A DNA stretch of 64,000 nucleotides from Firmicutes bacterium UBA2530 (lineage in GTDB: Bacteria; Bacillota; Clostridia; Tissierellales; Sedimentibacteraceae): the NCBI GenBank assembly GCA_002340985.1, contig DDNC01000002.1, positions 356,036-420,035 on the forward strand, read 5' to 3'. Below the pieces are notes generated by a model. It was given only the letters and a program-made list of their open reading frames with translations. It was not told where the DNA came from and made no database searches. Each line of letters opens with the position of its first letter. Position 1 is the first letter of the stretch. The translations under genes and the position numbers were made by a program. Below are positions 1-9,121 of this stretch, in pieces.

Positions 1-2
1 AA

Positions 3-701
3 AGATATTCTAATTTGAAGGTAATGTCTTATTCGACAGTGATTTTGACCGTGTCTTTGGCAATTTCTGTGGCAGGAGCTATGTTCCTTGATGCAGCTCT
101 CGCTGATGTGAAATACTTCCTTGAGATGGACATTTTCAGAGGAGTTAAATTTGCTCAGATTCTGCCATTTGGTATATTTGCGATTATGTTTTTAATATAC
201 TTTATGAACAATGAAGATGACGGATCTGTTAAAAGTGTTGTGAAAACAACGATTAAAATATTAAATCATGAAATTAAAATATACTATGCTATAATTGCGG
301 TTATAGCTGCTGCGGTGGCATATGTGTATATTTCAAGAACAGGCCATGAGACAAATATTCAGCCGTCAACCATAGAGATGGTTACAAGAAATTTCATGGA
401 ATATGTATTGCTTGCAAGACCGAGAACGAAGGAATTTCTCATTGCATTCCCGGCAATGTTTGCCGCAGTATATGCAGCGGGTAAAAAATCTGAATTTTTT
501 ACGGGCATGTTCATGCTTTTATCTGCAATGGGAACATCTTCTGTGATTAATACATTTTCACATATAAGGACACCCATATATCTGTCGCTGGCAAGGACTG
601 TGATTGCTCTCGGATTTGGTATTGCAATAGGCTGTGTATTAGTGATTATAATAGATTTATTATATAAAATATACGGGAGAGTACAGGAGAAGCTGAAGTG
701 A
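3..701 (+). CDS. DUF5693-type multi-TM membrane protein, C-terminal part (cut by window edge)
   Basis: The reading frame is open to the left edge, so the true start lies outside the window. What remains is about 230 residues with five or six hydrophobic helices and short loops. No catalytic motif is visible. The stop overlaps the GTG start of csaB by four bases, so the two are translationally coupled. In clostridia a large DUF5693 membrane protein commonly precedes csaB and a TagA glycosyltransferase, and the call rests mainly on that gene order. A role in assembling or anchoring wall polymer is inference. Confidence 0.6.
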   Translation, partial: RYSNLKVMSYSTVILTVSLAISVAGAMFLDAALADVKYFLEMDIFRGVKFAQILPFGIFAIMFLIYFMNNEDDGSVKSVVKTTIKILNHEIKIYYAIIAVIAAAVAYVYISRTGHETNIQPSTIEMVTRNFMEYVLLARPRTKEFLIAFPAMFAAVYAAGKKSEFFTGMFMLLSAMGTSSVINTFSHIRTPIYLSLARTVIALGFGIAIGCVLVIIIDLLYKIYGRVQEKLK

Positions 702-1750
702 AAAAAATATTGTTGGCGGGATATTACGGATTTGGAAATTTAGGTGACGAAGCAATATTGGAAATGGCTATAAATCAAATTCTGGAAATCACGGATAGAA
801 AAAATATTACTGTTTTATCTGGTAATAAGGAAGCTACAAAAAATAAATACGATGTCAATACTATTGACAGATATAATGTATTTTCTATTTTTTACAGGCT
901 GGTTAAGTCAGATGCCATCGTATTCGGAGGCGGAAGCCTGCTTCAGGATATAACAAGCAAAAGAAGCATCTACTACTATCTGTTTTTAATAAGGATAGCC
1001 AAAATTACGGGAAACAAGGTAATTATGCTGAGCCAGGGCATAGGTCCCATTGTGAGTAAGAAAAGTAAAAGAGCTGTTGAGAGCACATTGGGCATGGTCG
1101 ACTACATAACGGTGAGAGATAAACACTCCAAGGAATTCCTCGAAGGCATAGGAATGGATAAAAACAAAATTTTCCTATCTACAGACCCTGTGATTAATTT
1201 ACATGATGGAGATGCTTCATATGCGGCACCGACTGGCAAAAAGAAGGTTTGCTTCTCCCTCAGAAATTGGAAAAATGCTGATGTCAGTGATAAAATAAGC
1301 CAGGTTGCGCAGCGCCTCACGGAAAACGGAATCGAATGCTGTTTTATCCCTTTTTACTACAATGAGGATTTGGAGCTTATCCACGAGGTTGAAAAAAATA
1401 TGGGAGACAGAGCTGTTTATTATAAGGAAAGACTTACAACAAACGATGCATATGATATAATAAAGGAAATGAATGTGCTGGTTGGTGTAAGGCTTCACTC
1501 TCTTATATTTGCAGCGGCTGCAAATGTACCCTTTGTGGCTGTTTCCTATGACCACAAGGTTGACCACTTTGCGAACAGCGTAAATATGAAGGTTGCCTGC
1601 AGCATTGACAACATAGACGTAAATATGCTGTATAGCGAGATAATTGATAAAATAAACAACGAGGAAAGTGAAAGAACCAAGCTTTCCGCAAATGTTGAAA
1701 ACCTGAGAGAGCTTATTAAAATAAATAATAAAATATTGAAGGAAATATAG
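698..1750 (+). CDS. csaB: Polysaccharide pyruvyl transferase CsaB
   Basis: CsaB-family enzymes transfer pyruvate from phosphoenolpyruvate to a wall polysaccharide, making the ligand for SLH-domain surface proteins. The 350-residue length is typical. The N terminus has the glycine-rich GYYGFGNLGDEA stretch (about residues 8-19), and RLHS at 265-268 is the conserved C-lobe motif of the family. The start is GTG, overlapping the previous stop, with GGAGA just upstream. It sits in an operon with DUF5693 upstream and tagA two bases downstream. An SLH-like protein near 61.8 kb is a possible client surface protein (inference). Confidence 0.9.
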   Translation: MKKILLAGYYGFGNLGDEAILEMAINQILEITDRKNITVLSGNKEATKNKYDVNTIDRYNVFSIFYRLVKSDAIVFGGGSLLQDITSKRSIYYYLFLIRIAKITGNKVIMLSQGIGPIVSKKSKRAVESTLGMVDYITVRDKHSKEFLEGIGMDKNKIFLSTDPVINLHDGDASYAAPTGKKKVCFSLRNWKNADVSDKISQVAQRLTENGIECCFIPFYYNEDLELIHEVEKNMGDRAVYYKERLTTNDAYDIIKEMNVLVGVRLHSLIFAAAANVPFVAVSYDHKVDHFANSVNMKVACSIDNIDVNMLYSEIIDKINNEESERTKLSANVENLRELIKINNKILKEI

Positions 1751-1752
1751 CC

Positions 1753-2520
1753 ATGAATAAATTGAGTATTATGGGCGTAAGGATTGATAACAAATCCATG
1801 AGCGAAATGATTGATATTATAAAAAGTAAAATTTCGAGCAGGGAACAATATGTAATTTACACACCCAATACGGAAATTGTAATGATGTGTAGGAATGACG
1901 ATGAATTTATGCAGCTCATAAATAAATCGGACATAAATGTTCCTGACGGAATAGGACTGATTTATGCATCTAAAATAAAGAAGAATCCTCTGAAGGAAAA
2001 GGTGGCGGGCTATGATCTGTCGGTTAATATGCTTAAGTTGGCGGATGAGCAAGGATTAAGGCTTTTTGCAGTAGGGGGAAAACCAGGTGTTGCTGAAAAA
2101 GCTATGAAAAATATACATGAGAAATATCCCGGAATAAATATTGTGGGAACCATGCATGGGTATTTCAAGGGGACTCATCTTGGAATGAACGGTCACGAGG
2201 AGGAGCAGGAGGTTCTTGAGAAAATTAATAAAGCCGAACCTCATATATTGTTCGTGGGCTTCGGTGCTAAAAAACAGGAGCAGTGGATAGAATACAACAG
2301 GGATAAAATTAACGCAGTAATCATAATTGGAAACGGTGGCACACTGGACGGGCTTGCCGGAAATGTGCAAAGAGCTCCGGAAGTATTTATCAAATTAGGA
2401 TTAGAATGGTTTTACCGGTTGATGAAGGAGCCTAAAAGAATTACGCGTCAGGTGCTGCTGCCCAGGTTTATGCTAAAGGTGCTGTTTGGCGGCAGAGATA
2501 TAGTTAAAGAAATAGAATAA
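1753..2520 (+). CDS. tagA: WecG/TagA/CpsF family glycosyltransferase
   Basis: This 255-residue protein belongs to the GT26 family, which adds N-acetylmannosamine (TagA) or a related sugar to a lipid-linked precursor at the inner membrane face. Family signatures seen are TPNTEIV near residue 36, NVPDGIG near 64, and FVGFGAKKQEQW around 168-180. The C terminus is basic and hydrophobic, as expected for membrane association. It starts two bases after csaB and completes the DUF5693-csaB-tagA wall-polymer unit. The exact sugar cannot be told from sequence. Confidence 0.88.
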   Translation: MNKLSIMGVRIDNKSMSEMIDIIKSKISSREQYVIYTPNTEIVMMCRNDDEFMQLINKSDINVPDGIGLIYASKIKKNPLKEKVAGYDLSVNMLKLADEQGLRLFAVGGKPGVAEKAMKNIHEKYPGINIVGTMHGYFKGTHLGMNGHEEEQEVLEKINKAEPHILFVGFGAKKQEQWIEYNRDKINAVIIIGNGGTLDGLAGNVQRAPEVFIKLGLEWFYRLMKEPKRITRQVLLPRFMLKVLFGGRDIVKEIE

Positions 2521-2538
2521 TTGAATAGGAGGAAGAAA

Positions 2539-3186
2539 ATGAAACTGTTTATTGATACGGCCAATGTGGATGAAATAAAAAAAGTGAATGACATGGGTGT
2601 TATCTGTGGCGTAACCACAAATCCGTCCTTGATAGCAAAGGAAGGAAGAGTGTTTGAAGAGGTTGTAAGGGAAATAACACAAATAGTTGACGGACCTATA
2701 AGTGCAGAGGTTATCAGCCTTGACTCTGAAGGTATGATACGCGAGGCTGTTGAGCTTGTGAAGATACATAAAAATATAATTATTAAAATACCAATGACAA
2801 CTGAAGGGTTGAAGGCTGTAAAGGTTCTTCACAGTGAGAATATAAAGACAAATGTAACGTTGATTTTTTCAGCTGGGCAGGCTCTTTTGGCCGCAAAGGC
2901 AGGAGCGTCATATGTCAGTCCGTTCGTAGGCAGGCTGGATGATGTAAGCAACAACGGCATTGATCTCATATCTGAAATAGTTGATATATTTAACAACTAC
3001 AATATAGATACCGAAATAATTGCAGCAAGCATCAGGCATCCTATGCACGTAACGCAGGCTGCAAGATTGGGATGCCACATTGCAACGGTACCCTTCAAGG
3101 TCCTGGAGCAAATGACAAAGCATCCGCTGACAGACAAAGGTATAGAGCAGTTTTTGAAGGACTGGGAGACGGTTAGAACACTATAA
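2539..3186 (+). CDS. fsa: Fructose-6-phosphate aldolase / TalC-type transaldolase
   Basis: A 215-residue small transaldolase. The Schiff-base lysine is in IIKIPM (Lys83). The N-terminal FIDTAN and [13 protein letters not shown] motifs are diagnostic. The ATG at 2539 is chosen because AGGAGG lies seven bases upstream, although the frame is open from a TTG at 2521. The two transketolase subunits follow at once, so the trio forms a non-oxidative pentose phosphate module. Whether it acts as transaldolase or fructose-6-phosphate aldolase cannot be settled by reading. Confidence 0.92.
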   Translation: MKLFIDTANVDEIKKVNDMGVICGVTTNPSLIAKEGRVFEEVVREITQIVDGPISAEVISLDSEGMIREAVELVKIHKNIIIKIPMTTEGLKAVKVLHSENIKTNVTLIFSAGQALLAAKAGASYVSPFVGRLDDVSNNGIDLISEIVDIFNNYNIDTEIIAASIRHPMHVTQAARLGCHIATVPFKVLEQMTKHPLTDKGIEQFLKDWETVRTL

Positions 3187-3202
3187 TAGGAGGAACGGTT
3201 TA

Positions 3203-4015
3203 ATGGATAAAGAAAAATTATGCGGCATAGCCCTTAATATGAGAAAAAACATACTGACCATGATTCACGAGGCTAAATCAGGTCATCCGGGTGGTTCGCT
3301 TTCGGCGGTTGAAATTGTTACATATTTGTATTTCAATGAAATGAATATAGAGGATCCAACGGATGAGAACAGAGACAGATTTGTTTTGTCAAAGGGACAC
3401 GGTGCCCCGGTTCTGTATTCTGTGCTTATGGAGAAGGGCTTCATAAGCAAGGATTTAATGGGAACGTTGAGAAAAATCGATTCAAAGCTTCAGGGACATC
3501 CTGATATGAAAAAGCTTCCCGGTGTTGATGCGTCCACAGGCTCACTGGGGCAGGGACTTGCCATCGCTAACGGCATGGCATTGGCATTCAAGCTGGATAA
3601 CAGGAAAAACAGAGTGTTTGCTCTTTTGGGAGACGGCGAAATGCAGGAAGGAATGGTTTGGGAGGCAGCGATGCTGGCAAGCCATTACAAGCTGGATAAT
3701 GTTACAGCAATCATAGACCACAACGGGCTTCAGATAGACGGCAGAAACAATGATGTAATGACGGTGGAGCCAATAGATAAAAAGTGGGAGGCTTTCGGAT
3801 GGTATGTTATCAAAATTGAAGGACATGATTTCGATGCAATAGAAAGAGCTTTCGAAGAAAGAAAGGCAGTGATAGGTAAGCCTGTTGTAATAATTGCAGA
3901 AACAACCAAGGGAAAAGGCTGTTCATTTATGGAGGACCAGGCGTCATGGCACGGAAAAGCTCCAAATGATGAAGAATACTGCAATGCAATGGATGAATTA
4001 GGGAGGTGCATGTAA
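3203..4015 (+). CDS. tktA: Transketolase, N-terminal (TPP-binding) subunit
   Basis: Clostridia and archaea often split transketolase into two genes, and this 270-residue protein is the TPP-pyrophosphate-binding half. GHPGGSLS (near residue 28), SKGHGAPVLY, and the thiamine-binding GDGEMQEG motif are clear. An AGGAGG site precedes the ATG. The stop TAA shares one base with the ATG of the C-terminal subunit, so the two halves should be made in equal amounts. It works with the adjacent transaldolase to interconvert pentose and hexose phosphates. Confidence 0.95.
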   Translation: MDKEKLCGIALNMRKNILTMIHEAKSGHPGGSLSAVEIVTYLYFNEMNIEDPTDENRDRFVLSKGHGAPVLYSVLMEKGFISKDLMGTLRKIDSKLQGHPDMKKLPGVDASTGSLGQGLAIANGMALAFKLDNRKNRVFALLGDGEMQEGMVWEAAMLASHYKLDNVTAIIDHNGLQIDGRNNDVMTVEPIDKKWEAFGWYVIKIEGHDFDAIERAFEERKAVIGKPVVIIAETTKGKGCSFMEDQASWHGKAPNDEEYCNAMDELGRCM

Positions 4016-4962
4016 TGGCAAAAGCGACCAGAGAAGCTTATGGTGAAGCGTTGAAGAAATTAGCGGCAGAAAACCCAAATGTGGTGGTTCTTGATGCCGA
4101 CCTGTCAGGGTCAACAAAGACCTCTGAATTTAAAAAGGTAAGTCCCGAAAGATTTTTCAATGTTGGAATTGCAGAACAGGATTTAATAGGTACTGCTGCA
4201 GGGATGTCCTTGGCGGGAAAAATTCCGTTTGCAAGCTCCTTTGCAATGTTTGCCGCAGGAAGAGCTTATGAAATAATACGCAACACCGTGGCATATCCGA
4301 GATTGAATGTTAAAATAGCCGCAACTCATGCCGGGCTCACAGTAGGTGAGGATGGTGCATCACATCAGGCAATAGAAGACCTGAGCCTTATGAGAGGAAT
4401 CCCTAATATGACTGTAATAAACCCCGCTGATTGCATAGAGGCGGAGCAGGCTGTAATTAAAGCTGCAGAGTACGAGGGACCTGTATACATCAGGTTGGGA
4501 AGAATGGCTGTTGAAGATATTTATGATGCTGATTACGAGTTTGAGATAGGAAAAGGCGTTGAGCTAAAAGGCGGCAATGACGCAGCTATAATAGCTACAG
4601 GTATTATGGTGCAGGAGTCTCTGAAAGCCGCAAAAATCCTTGCTGATGAAGGAATTGACGTAAGAGTAATAAACATTCATACTATTAAACCGGTGGATGC
4701 TGACATAATCGTAAAGGCAGCAAGAGAAACGGGAGCTGTGGTTACGGCTGAGGAGCACAGCATAATCGGCGGATTGGGCAGCACGGTTCTGGAGGCCTTG
4801 TCAGATACATGTATGGTTCCAGTTAAAAGAGTTGGAGTAAAGGATACATTCGGAGAATCGGGAAAACCGGCTGATTTGTTGAAAAAGTATAATCTTACGG
4901 CAGATGATGTTGTTAAGGCATGCAAAGAAGCGATTGAGCTGAAAAAAAATAGTAAAATATAG
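4015..4962 (+). CDS. tktB: Transketolase, C-terminal subunit
   Basis: The 315-residue partner subunit holds the pyrimidine-binding and C-terminal domains. GIAEQDLIGTAAG contains the glutamate that activates TPP, and THAGLTVGEDGASHQAIED is the usual following block. The ATG at 4015 overlaps the upstream stop and has GGGAGGT eight bases away. An in-frame GTG at 4006 lies within that ribosome-binding site and is rejected. A rho-independent terminator follows directly. Confidence 0.95.
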   Translation: MAKATREAYGEALKKLAAENPNVVVLDADLSGSTKTSEFKKVSPERFFNVGIAEQDLIGTAAGMSLAGKIPFASSFAMFAAGRAYEIIRNTVAYPRLNVKIAATHAGLTVGEDGASHQAIEDLSLMRGIPNMTVINPADCIEAEQAVIKAAEYEGPVYIRLGRMAVEDIYDADYEFEIGKGVELKGGNDAAIIATGIMVQESLKAAKILADEGIDVRVINIHTIKPVDADIIVKAARETGAVVTAEEHSIIGGLGSTVLEALSDTCMVPVKRVGVKDTFGESGKPADLLKKYNLTADDVVKACKEAIELKKNSKI

Positions 4963-4970
4963 CAATGATA

Positions 4971-4993
4971 GAGGCTGCGTATGCAGCCTTTTA
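4971..4993 (+). terminator. Rho-independent terminator after the transketolase operon
   Basis: A 7-bp stem AGGCTGC / GCAGCCT with a four-base loop is followed by a short T run. It ends the csaB-to-transketolase transcription unit. Confidence 0.8.
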
Positions 4994-5053
4994 TAGTTAA
5001 TAAATTTCTTTAAAAATAAGTTGAAATTGTAATAATTTTTTTAATATTTTATA

Positions 5054-5118
5054 TTGACAATGATATGTTGCCAAGGTATAATAACTAATTTGACATTTGT
5101 TGCTGAATGGTGTATACT
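5054..5118 (+). promoter_or_regulatory. Tandem sigma-A promoters of carD
   Basis: Two near-consensus promoters lie in series. P1 is TTGACA (5054-5059), 17 bases, TATAAT (5077-5082). P2 is TTGACA (5090-5095), 17 bases, TATACT (5113-5118). The P2 start site would fall near 5125, at the first base of the AAGGAGG ribosome-binding site (5125-5131), giving an almost leaderless message. Confidence 0.75.
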
Positions 5119-5138
5119 GAACATAAGGAGGTAGCATA

Positions 5139-5633
5139 ATGTTTAATTTAGGTGATAAGGTAGTGTATCCAATGCATGGGGCTGGTGTTATCGAAACGGT
5201 GGAGCAAAAAGAAATATTGGGGGAAATAAAAAGCTACTACGTGCTTAAGATGCCGGTAGGTGAAATGAAACTGATGATACCTGTGGACAATGTAAACAAC
5301 ATAGGTCTCAGAAATGTAATCGATGAGGAAGTCGTTGAGAGTGTATATGATATATTAAGGCAGAGCGCAGTATTGAATGACTCAAACTGGAACAAAAGGT
5401 TTCGTGATAATATGATTAAGATGAAGACCGGAGACATATTTGAAGTTGCGCAGGTTGTCAGAGATTTAACATACAGAGACAGGGAGCGAGGTCTGTCAAC
5501 CGGAGAGAAAAAAATGCTTGTCAGCGCTAAACAGATGCTAATCAGCGAAATAGCATTATCCACAAACAAAGACGGCAAAGGAATACAGGAATTTTTGGAC
5601 AATATTATAAATGAGGATGCACTGAAGCAATAG
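5139..5633 (+). CDS. carD: CarD/CdnL-family RNA polymerase-binding regulator
   Basis: A 164-residue protein whose N-terminal ~60 residues form the CarD_CdnL_TRCF Tudor-like domain (GDKVVYPMHGAGVIE near residues 5-19). That domain binds the RNA polymerase beta subunit and stabilises open complexes. The helical C-terminal part contains the basic GLSTGEKKML stretch expected for DNA contact. It is monocistronic, behind two strong promoters. An inverted repeat overlaps its last codons. Confidence 0.9.
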   Translation: MFNLGDKVVYPMHGAGVIETVEQKEILGEIKSYYVLKMPVGEMKLMIPVDNVNNIGLRNVIDEEVVESVYDILRQSAVLNDSNWNKRFRDNMIKMKTGDIFEVAQVVRDLTYRDRERGLSTGEKKMLVSAKQMLISEIALSTNKDGKGIQEFLDNIINEDALKQ

Positions 5634-5656
5634 TGAAAGACAATGCTTCAGTGCAT
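5617..5656 (+). terminator. 13-bp inverted repeat overlapping the carD stop codon
   Basis: ATGCACTGAAGCA (5617-5629) and its exact complement at 5644-5656 flank a 14-base loop. The left arm encodes the last residues of CarD. The following T run is weak, so this may act as an mRNA-stabilising hairpin or an imperfect terminator. Confidence 0.55.
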
Positions 5657-5789
5657 ATTGCTTTAAAATTAAGCTAAATTTAATAATAATTAAATATAAT
5701 TTAGACAAAATAGTATAGCCAAATAACAAAAAATGTGTTACATTTAATAATGTAGAAATATATGGGTATACTGATAGGGAGGTGAGTAA

Positions 5790-6881
5790 ATGATAGATAA
5801 AATTGTAAAAGCGGTAATTACTACCGTCGGAGCATTGCTGGGTGCTTTTACGGGAGTGTTGTTAAACCAAAACGATCTTCTTCAATTTACAGGTTTTCAA
5901 AACATTTTAGCAATTATTGGTATCAGCGTAGTCTTTGGAATTATATTTTTTCTTTTATCAACTAAAATCAAAAAGGTTGGTCTTGGTGTTGTCGGCGCAT
6001 TTGAAAGAGAACTTCTCAAGTTTTCTACATCAGATATTATTTGGGGGGCAATGGGTCTCATAGTGGGATTTATTATAGCATTCCTCATAAGTCAGCCATT
6101 TTCGGATATTAAGTATGTGGGAACAATTGTTTCGATTTTGTCATATTTGATGTTTGGTTATTTGGGAATAAAAATTTCCACAAGGAAAAAAGACGATGTC
6201 ATATTCCCGCAAATAAATCTTAAAAAAAGCGGCACAATGAAAAAAGATAAAAATGCAAAAAAGGAAATGGTTTCTCCAAAGATTCTTGATACCAGCGTAA
6301 TTATTGACGGAAGAATTTCAGACATATGCAAGACGGGATTTGTAGAAGGAACACTGGTAATACCTGAATTTGTACTTAAGGAGCTGAGGCACATAGCAGA
6401 TTCCTCAGACAGTCTGAAAAGAAACAGGGGCAGAAGAGGTCTTGATATACTGAACTTGCTTCAGAAGGACGATGATGTAAATGTAGTGATTGAATCAAAA
6501 GATTACGGAGACAATATTGAAGTTGATGTTAAGCTTCTCAAACTTGCAAAGGAGCTTGGGGGAAAGGTTTTAACAAATGATTTCAATTTGAACAAGGTCG
6601 CTGAATTCCAGGGAGTGGATGTCCTGAATATAAACGAGCTGGCAAATGCGGTTAAGCCTGTAGTTCTCCCCGGAGAAGAAATGACGGTAATGGTTGTGAA
6701 GGACGGGAAGGAATCTGGTCAGGGTCTGGCCTATCTGGATGACGGCACAATGATTGTTGTTGAAGGTGGTAAAAAGTGTATTGGAGATTCTGTTGTGGTT
6801 ACGGTGACCAGCGTACTTCAGACTGCAGCAGGAAGAATGATTTTCGCGAAATTGAAAAATGTAATAAACAAAGCTGTATAA
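5790..6881 (+). CDS. YacL-like PIN/TRAM-domain membrane protein
   Basis: The 363-residue protein has four N-terminal membrane helices (about residues 5-125), then a PIN nuclease-like domain starting at [15 protein letters not shown], with acidic residues in DTS, the central [10 protein letters not shown] block and the later TNDFNLN. A C-terminal TRAM domain (about 290-360) is expected to bind RNA. This is the layout of Bacillus YacL. In many Firmicutes yacL lies next to carD-like and ispD/ispF genes, and the carD neighbour fits. The RNA target is unknown. Confidence 0.85.
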   Translation: MIDKIVKAVITTVGALLGAFTGVLLNQNDLLQFTGFQNILAIIGISVVFGIIFFLLSTKIKKVGLGVVGAFERELLKFSTSDIIWGAMGLIVGFIIAFLISQPFSDIKYVGTIVSILSYLMFGYLGIKISTRKKDDVIFPQINLKKSGTMKKDKNAKKEMVSPKILDTSVIIDGRISDICKTGFVEGTLVIPEFVLKELRHIADSSDSLKRNRGRRGLDILNLLQKDDDVNVVIESKDYGDNIEVDVKLLKLAKELGGKVLTNDFNLNKVAEFQGVDVLNINELANAVKPVVLPGEEMTVMVVKDGKESGQGLAYLDDGTMIVVEGGKKCIGDSVVVTVTSVLQTAAGRMIFAKLKNVINKAV

Positions 6882-6893
6882 TTGCTGAAATGT

Positions 6894-6925
6894 AAAGCGC
6901 CCAAATTTTGGGCGCTTTAATTTTG
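6894..6925 (+). terminator. Rho-independent terminator after the PIN/TRAM gene
   Basis: A strong GC-rich stem AAAGCGCCC / GGGCGCTTT with a small A/T loop, followed by TTTT after two As. Confidence 0.85.
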
Positions 6926-6986
6926 GCATAAAATACTCTGCCGTGGAAACACTAAATATAATTATGATTTTGAGGTGGAAATAAAA

Positions 6987-7625
6987 ATGGTTATAGTAGC
7001 TATAAGAGCTGTCATTTTGTACAGTATCCTACTCGTTTCGATGAGAATTATGGGAAAGGGTGAGCTTGGAGAGCTGCAGCCTTTTGATTTGGTGGTTTCC
7101 CTTATGCTTGCGGAGCTTGCGGTAATGCCAATGGAGGACTTGGGGGCGCCGCTTATACATGGTTTTATGGCAACTGCAACCATAATGTTTCTGCAGTGTC
7201 TTATATCGTATATTACTCTGAAGAGCAACGGCGCGCGAAAAGTTATATGCGGCACTCCCACCATAATATTGGATCACGGACGTTTTAATACTAAGGATAT
7301 GAATAAATTGAGGATTAATGTAAATGATGTACTGGGTCAGATGAGGCTTAAAGGTTACTGCAATATAGAGGAAATAGATTATCTGATACTTGAGACAAAC
7401 GGAGAAATGAGCGTAATTGCTCCCGATGCTCCTCCGGGAACAAAGTGCAAGAGAATTCCCATAGCAACTATATTGGATGGTCAGATAATGCATAACAATT
7501 TCAACAAATACACTATATCTTATGAGGATTTTGAAAAAGAACTTAAGAAAAAGAAGCTGAAGCCAAAACAGGTTTTATACGGCTTTGTTGATGAAGATGA
7601 AAAATTTATTTTTTATGAGAGGTAG
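6987..7625 (+). CDS. DUF421 family membrane protein (YetF-like)
   Basis: About 212 residues with three N-terminal membrane helices containing GELQPFDLVVSLMLAEL and GKGELGEL, typical of the YetF/DUF421 family. A soluble DUF421 domain follows and includes the conserved LRxNVxDVLGQMRLKG-like stretch. The ATG at 6987 sits eight bases after GAGGTGG, so it is preferred over an in-frame GTG at 6975. The next gene (DUF4363) starts five bases downstream. The biochemical function of the family is not established. Confidence 0.85.
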   Translation: MVIVAIRAVILYSILLVSMRIMGKGELGELQPFDLVVSLMLAELAVMPMEDLGAPLIHGFMATATIMFLQCLISYITLKSNGARKVICGTPTIILDHGRFNTKDMNKLRINVNDVLGQMRLKGYCNIEEIDYLILETNGEMSVIAPDAPPGTKCKRIPIATILDGQIMHNNFNKYTISYEDFEKELKKKKLKPKQVLYGFVDEDEKFIFYER

Positions 7626-7629
7626 AGTT

Positions 7630-8013
7630 ATGAGAATGGTGGTTATATCTTTGACAGTGATGCTTTTGCTGATATCTCTATGGATTTGGTTTCATTATAC
7701 ATCGGTTGAACCCACAACAAATTACTACTATGAAGAGCTTGATGCAATGTCCGAATTAATTAAGAAAGAGCAGTGGCAAAAAGCCGAGAATGACATGCTT
7801 CACTACAGTGAAAAATGGGACGATACAAGAAATTTATGGATTTATTTCATTAACCAGAGTGATATAGACAATATAGATTCATCAATAAAAAAGCTCGATG
7901 TTTTTATAAAAAATCGTGAAAAAGTAATGGCTCAAGCAGAGCTTGAGCACTTGAGGGTTTTATTCAATATAATCAAGGAAAATGAATGTTTGTCCCTTGA
8001 AAATATTATGTAA
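7630..8013 (+). CDS. DUF4363 family protein
   Basis: A 127-residue protein with one N-terminal membrane helix (residues 2-20) and a helical extracytoplasmic domain rich in charged residues (WQKAENDML..W) that resembles DUF4363. The ATG at 7630 follows a GAGAGG site that overlaps the end of the DUF421 gene, indicating co-translation. DUF421 and DUF4363 genes are regular neighbours in clostridia. Function is unknown. Confidence 0.75.
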   Translation: MRMVVISLTVMLLLISLWIWFHYTSVEPTTNYYYEELDAMSELIKKEQWQKAENDMLHYSEKWDDTRNLWIYFINQSDIDNIDSSIKKLDVFIKNREKVMAQAELEHLRVLFNIIKENECLSLENIM

Positions 8014-8067
8014 TACTAATCCGCATTAAATAAGTTCTCTTGGAAGCGGATGTATATTGCGGAAAAA

Positions 8068-8961
8068 TTATTTTACTGTGTTTGAAAGAGTTCCTATTCC
8101 TTCTATTACACAATCTAAAGTATCACCGGGCAGCAGGTATTTGGGTGGCTTGAAACCGGCTCCTACTCCTGCCGGGGTTCCGGTCAGTATAATATCGCCT
8201 GGGTACAGAGTTATTCCGGAGGTCAGGTCGCTTATTATTTCAGGAATGTCAAATATAAGCTGCTCAGTCTTTCCATTCTGTCTCAGCTCCTTGTTTACAT
8301 AGCATTTGATTTCAAGTGCGGGAGGAAAAGAAATGTTTGATTTGTGAGCTATGACAGGTCCCATAGGACAAAAAGTATCAAGTGATTTTCCCTTGTGCCA
8401 CTGGGTATGCTCCTGCTGCAGGTCTCTTGCTGAAATATCATTTGCAATGGTGTATCCGAATATAACATCCTCTGCTTCTGACGCAGCCACATTCCTGCAT
8501 TTTTTCCCTATGATAACAGCCAGCTCCACTTCGTAATCCAACTCATTTGTAGAATCCTTGTGAGAATCGACACAATCTCCGTGACCAATGGCAGGATATG
8601 CAATTTTGCTGAAATATATGGGTTTTTTCGGGATGTCCGCACTGACGTTTTTAAGTCCACCCACTTCATTGACGTGATCCAGATAGTTTTTGCCCAGGCA
8701 AATGACATTTCTTTTCGGATAAGGTATGGGTGCCATAATTTTAACATCATCAAGGGATAATTCTGTGTCTGATGAAGAAAGTATTTTTTCAATGCTGTCC
8801 ATGTCCGTATTTTCAAATTCTTCAATAAGGCATATCATGTCTGAGGGAATTGCCCTATCCAGCTTTGAGAAGACAGCTGAGGCGGGTATGATTCCTTTTT
8901 TTTCTTTGTCAAGAAAGCCGACGCATTTCTTGTCTTGGTATAAATAAGTTAAAAAATACAT
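8068..8961 (-). CDS. Fumarylacetoacetate hydrolase (FAH) family protein
   Basis: A 297-residue enzyme of the FAH superfamily, which hydrolyses, decarboxylates or isomerises 2-oxo acid substrates with a divalent metal. The conserved core is visible: KNYLDHVNE, the metal-binding ELDYEVELAVIIG, FGYTIANDISARDLQ, and the C-terminal GDIILTGTPAGVGAG. The ATG at 8961 follows AAAGGAGG. It stands alone, opposed to its neighbours, so the pathway is not indicated by context. The acid substrate cannot be named. Confidence 0.9.
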   Translation of the reverse strand: MYFLTYLYQDKKCVGFLDKEKKGIIPASAVFSKLDRAIPSDMICLIEEFENTDMDSIEKILSSSDTELSLDDVKIMAPIPYPKRNVICLGKNYLDHVNEVGGLKNVSADIPKKPIYFSKIAYPAIGHGDCVDSHKDSTNELDYEVELAVIIGKKCRNVAASEAEDVIFGYTIANDISARDLQQEHTQWHKGKSLDTFCPMGPVIAHKSNISFPPALEIKCYVNKELRQNGKTEQLIFDIPEIISDLTSGITLYPGDIILTGTPAGVGAGFKPPKYLLPGDTLDCVIEGIGTLSNTVK

Positions 8962-9058
8962 ATAAACCTCCTTTGGTATTATTATACTAATATAATACTT
9001 TGCAGAAATTATTTCAAGATATTGTTTTATTATGCGGGTGCTGCTTCTAATGAAATTA

Positions 9059-9087
9059 TTGCAATATACAGCTTTATGTGATATAAT
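9059..9087 (+). promoter_or_regulatory. Sigma-A promoter for the multidomain NadD/HD cluster
   Basis: TTGCAA (9059-9064), 17 bases, TATAAT (9082-9087), giving a start near 9094 and a roughly 28-base leader. AAGGGG precedes the ATG at 9122. Confidence 0.65.
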
Positions 9088-9121
9088 TCTTTATTGAAAT
9101 CTTTATTTTAAGGGGTATAGC

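Noticed and set aside
1102..2052. Long minus-strand ORFs under csaB and tagA
   Set aside because: They overlap well-supported genes, have no ribosome-binding site and odd amino acid composition; antisense shadows.
8014..8067. Inverted repeat ATCCGC / GCGGAT between convergent genes as a terminator
   Set aside because: Short arms, long loop and no T run on either strand.
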